Below, piece after piece: positions 44,267-44,680 of a stretch of 44,680 nucleotides of DNA (positions are counted from its first letter, which is position 1; each line of letters starts with the position of its first letter). The stretch is taken from the NCBI GenBank assembly GCA_002709225.1, contig PAQH01000077.1, positions 1 to 44,680 of the forward strand, given 5' to 3'. A model generated the notes under the pieces. The model searched no databases. It had not been told where the DNA came from and saw nothing but the letters and a program-made list of their open reading frames with translations. Position numbers and translations under genes: made by a program. Origin of the DNA: Planctomycetaceae bacterium. GTDB taxonomy: Bacteria; Planctomycetota; Planctomycetia; Pirellulales; Pirellulaceae.

Positions 44267-44680
44267 ATGTCGAGGTTATCGGGGTGGAATCGACTTGTGG
44301 CAATTCAGGTCGTGATACTTGCCTGCGGCGCCGTATCCGTGGCAGCAGAACGCGGCGCAAAGCGTATACGACAACGCGAGCGTGCAACAGCGCCAGCAGC
44401 CGCCGGGGCGCACAACAACAAGAAGAAAAAACAAGTAGCCGCCGGGACGCACAACAACAAGAAGAAAAAGCCAGCAGCCACCAGGACGCGCAACAACAAC
44501 AAGAAAAAGCCAGCAGCCGCCGGGACGCACAACAACAACAACAAAAAGCCAGCAGCCGCCGGGACGCACAACAACAACAAGAAAAAGCCAGCAGCCACCA
44601 GGACACACAACAACAACAAGAAAAAGCCAGCAGCCACCGGGACGCGCAACAACAACAAGAAAAAGCCAGCAGCCGCCGGG
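44267..44680 (+). CDS. Exported repeat protein, 13-residue tandem repeats (truncated by window edge)
   Basis: From ATG 44267, with GGAG six bases upstream, the frame is open to the last base. It starts MSRLSGWNRLVAIQVVILAC, continuing GAVSVAAERGAKRI, a plausible signal peptide with cleavage near VAA. After a short basic segment (RQRERATA) the protein consists of 13-residue units of the form PAAAGTHNNNKKK, seven full and part of an eighth. Some units have T-R for A-G and R for H, and one begins QV. The composition is Lys/Asn/Ala/Pro-rich and very basic, recalling histone-H1-like or polyanion-binding tails, but the signal peptide points outside the cytoplasm. The end is unknown. All three minus-strand frames are also open over the array, but they lack a ribosome-binding site and signal. 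Confidence 0.65.
   Translation, partial: MSRLSGWNRLVAIQVVILACGAVSVAAERGAKRIRQRERATAPAAAGAHNNKKKKQVAAGTHNNKKKKPAATRTRNNNKKKPAAAGTHNNNNKKPAAAGTHNNNKKKPAATRTHNNNKKKPAATGTRNNNKKKPAAAG
44393..44680 (+). repeat. 39-bp tandem repeat array (at least 7.4 copies)
   Basis: Units begin at 44393, 44432, 44471, 44510, 44549, 44588, 44627 and 44666, an exact 39-base period that keeps frame with the gene at 44267. Copies differ mainly by G/A transitions (GCC/ACC, GGG/AGG, CAC/CGC), most of which change the residue. The first two copies are most diverged. The array runs off the window edge, so copy number is a minimum. Confidence 0.95.

Noticed and set aside
44253..44658. Three long minus-strand frames over the repeat array
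   Set aside because: They are open because a 39-base period keeps every frame stop-free. They encode Cys/Leu/Val-rich low complexity and lack a ribosome-binding site; the plus-strand frame has both a signal peptide and GGAG.
44393..44680. CRISPR array
   Set aside because: The 39-base units are directly adjacent, with no spacers, and they maintain a coding frame.

Overview
The window looks like a chromosomal segment of a planctomycete, most likely a Pirellula/Rhodopirellula-type member of the Pirellulales. The evidence is the set of phylum-typical families: a giant DUF1549/DUF1553 cytochrome-type protein paired with a DUF1501 protein, a PVC-type heme-binding dehydrogenase with HEAT repeats, Tat-exported Gfo/Idh/MocA oxidoreductases, a CehA/McbA hydrolase, a DUF6807 (PmoA-like) protein and a MoxR/Bat operon. 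Base composition is moderate (about half G+C by eye), genes are mostly single or in short operons, and intergenic gaps are often several hundred bases. I saw no tRNA, rRNA or CRISPR array by eye.

Layout. 1-245: the transposase end of an IS3-type insertion sequence running off the left edge. 490-2501 (+): a PmtA-like methyltransferase, a RluA-family pseudouridine synthase and a small membrane protein. 2597-3418 (-): an OmpA-type lipoprotein, divergent from a degenerate Gfo/Idh/MocA protein (3865-4872, +). 4976-6325 (-): thiC with a recognisable promoter but no visible TPP riboswitch. 6673-9747 (-): a large PVC heme/HEAT dehydrogenase. 9900-14694 (-): a compact MoxR - DUF58 - membrane protein - VWA - VWA (Bat-type) operon. 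14919-15737 (-): an SDR oxidoreductase. 16304-21006 (+): a two-gene RND efflux pump. 21010-23018 (-): a plant-like glucuronokinase homologue and a GalU-type nucleotidyltransferase, a plausible UDP-sugar salvage pair. 23216-24040 (-) and 24194-25138 (+): an amidohydrolase and an Eis-like acetyltransferase, divergent. 25212-29945 (-): CehA/McbA hydrolase, Tat-type alpha/beta hydrolase and DUF6807 protein. 30228-33214 (+): phoH - ybeY - corC-like. 33300-38100 (-): DUF1501 and DUF1549/DUF1553 protein with an inserted carbohydrate-binding-like domain. 38484-42355 (+): glgC, an alpha/alpha-toroid lipoprotein and a DUF1338 (HglS-family) enzyme. 42498-43787 (-): a Tat-exported Gfo/Idh/MocA enzyme. 44267 to the right edge (+): a truncated gene for an exported protein built of a 13-residue (39-bp) tandem repeat.

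How the genes fit together. Most of the content is envelope biology and carbohydrate or small-molecule metabolism: cell-envelope lipoproteins, an efflux pump, exported oxidoreductases and hydrolases, heme-binding giant proteins, and sugar-nucleotide synthesis (GalU, GlgC). The MoxR/Bat and PhoH/YbeY/CorC blocks are housekeeping modules in near-standard order. No defence system, prophage or biosynthetic cluster is evident. The least ordinary items are the repeat protein at the right edge, the glucuronokinase/GalU pair, the Gfo/Idh protein that has lost its catalytic lysine, and a hairpin that would mask the transposase ribosome-binding site at the left edge. All functions are assigned from reading translated sequence; no database search was run.
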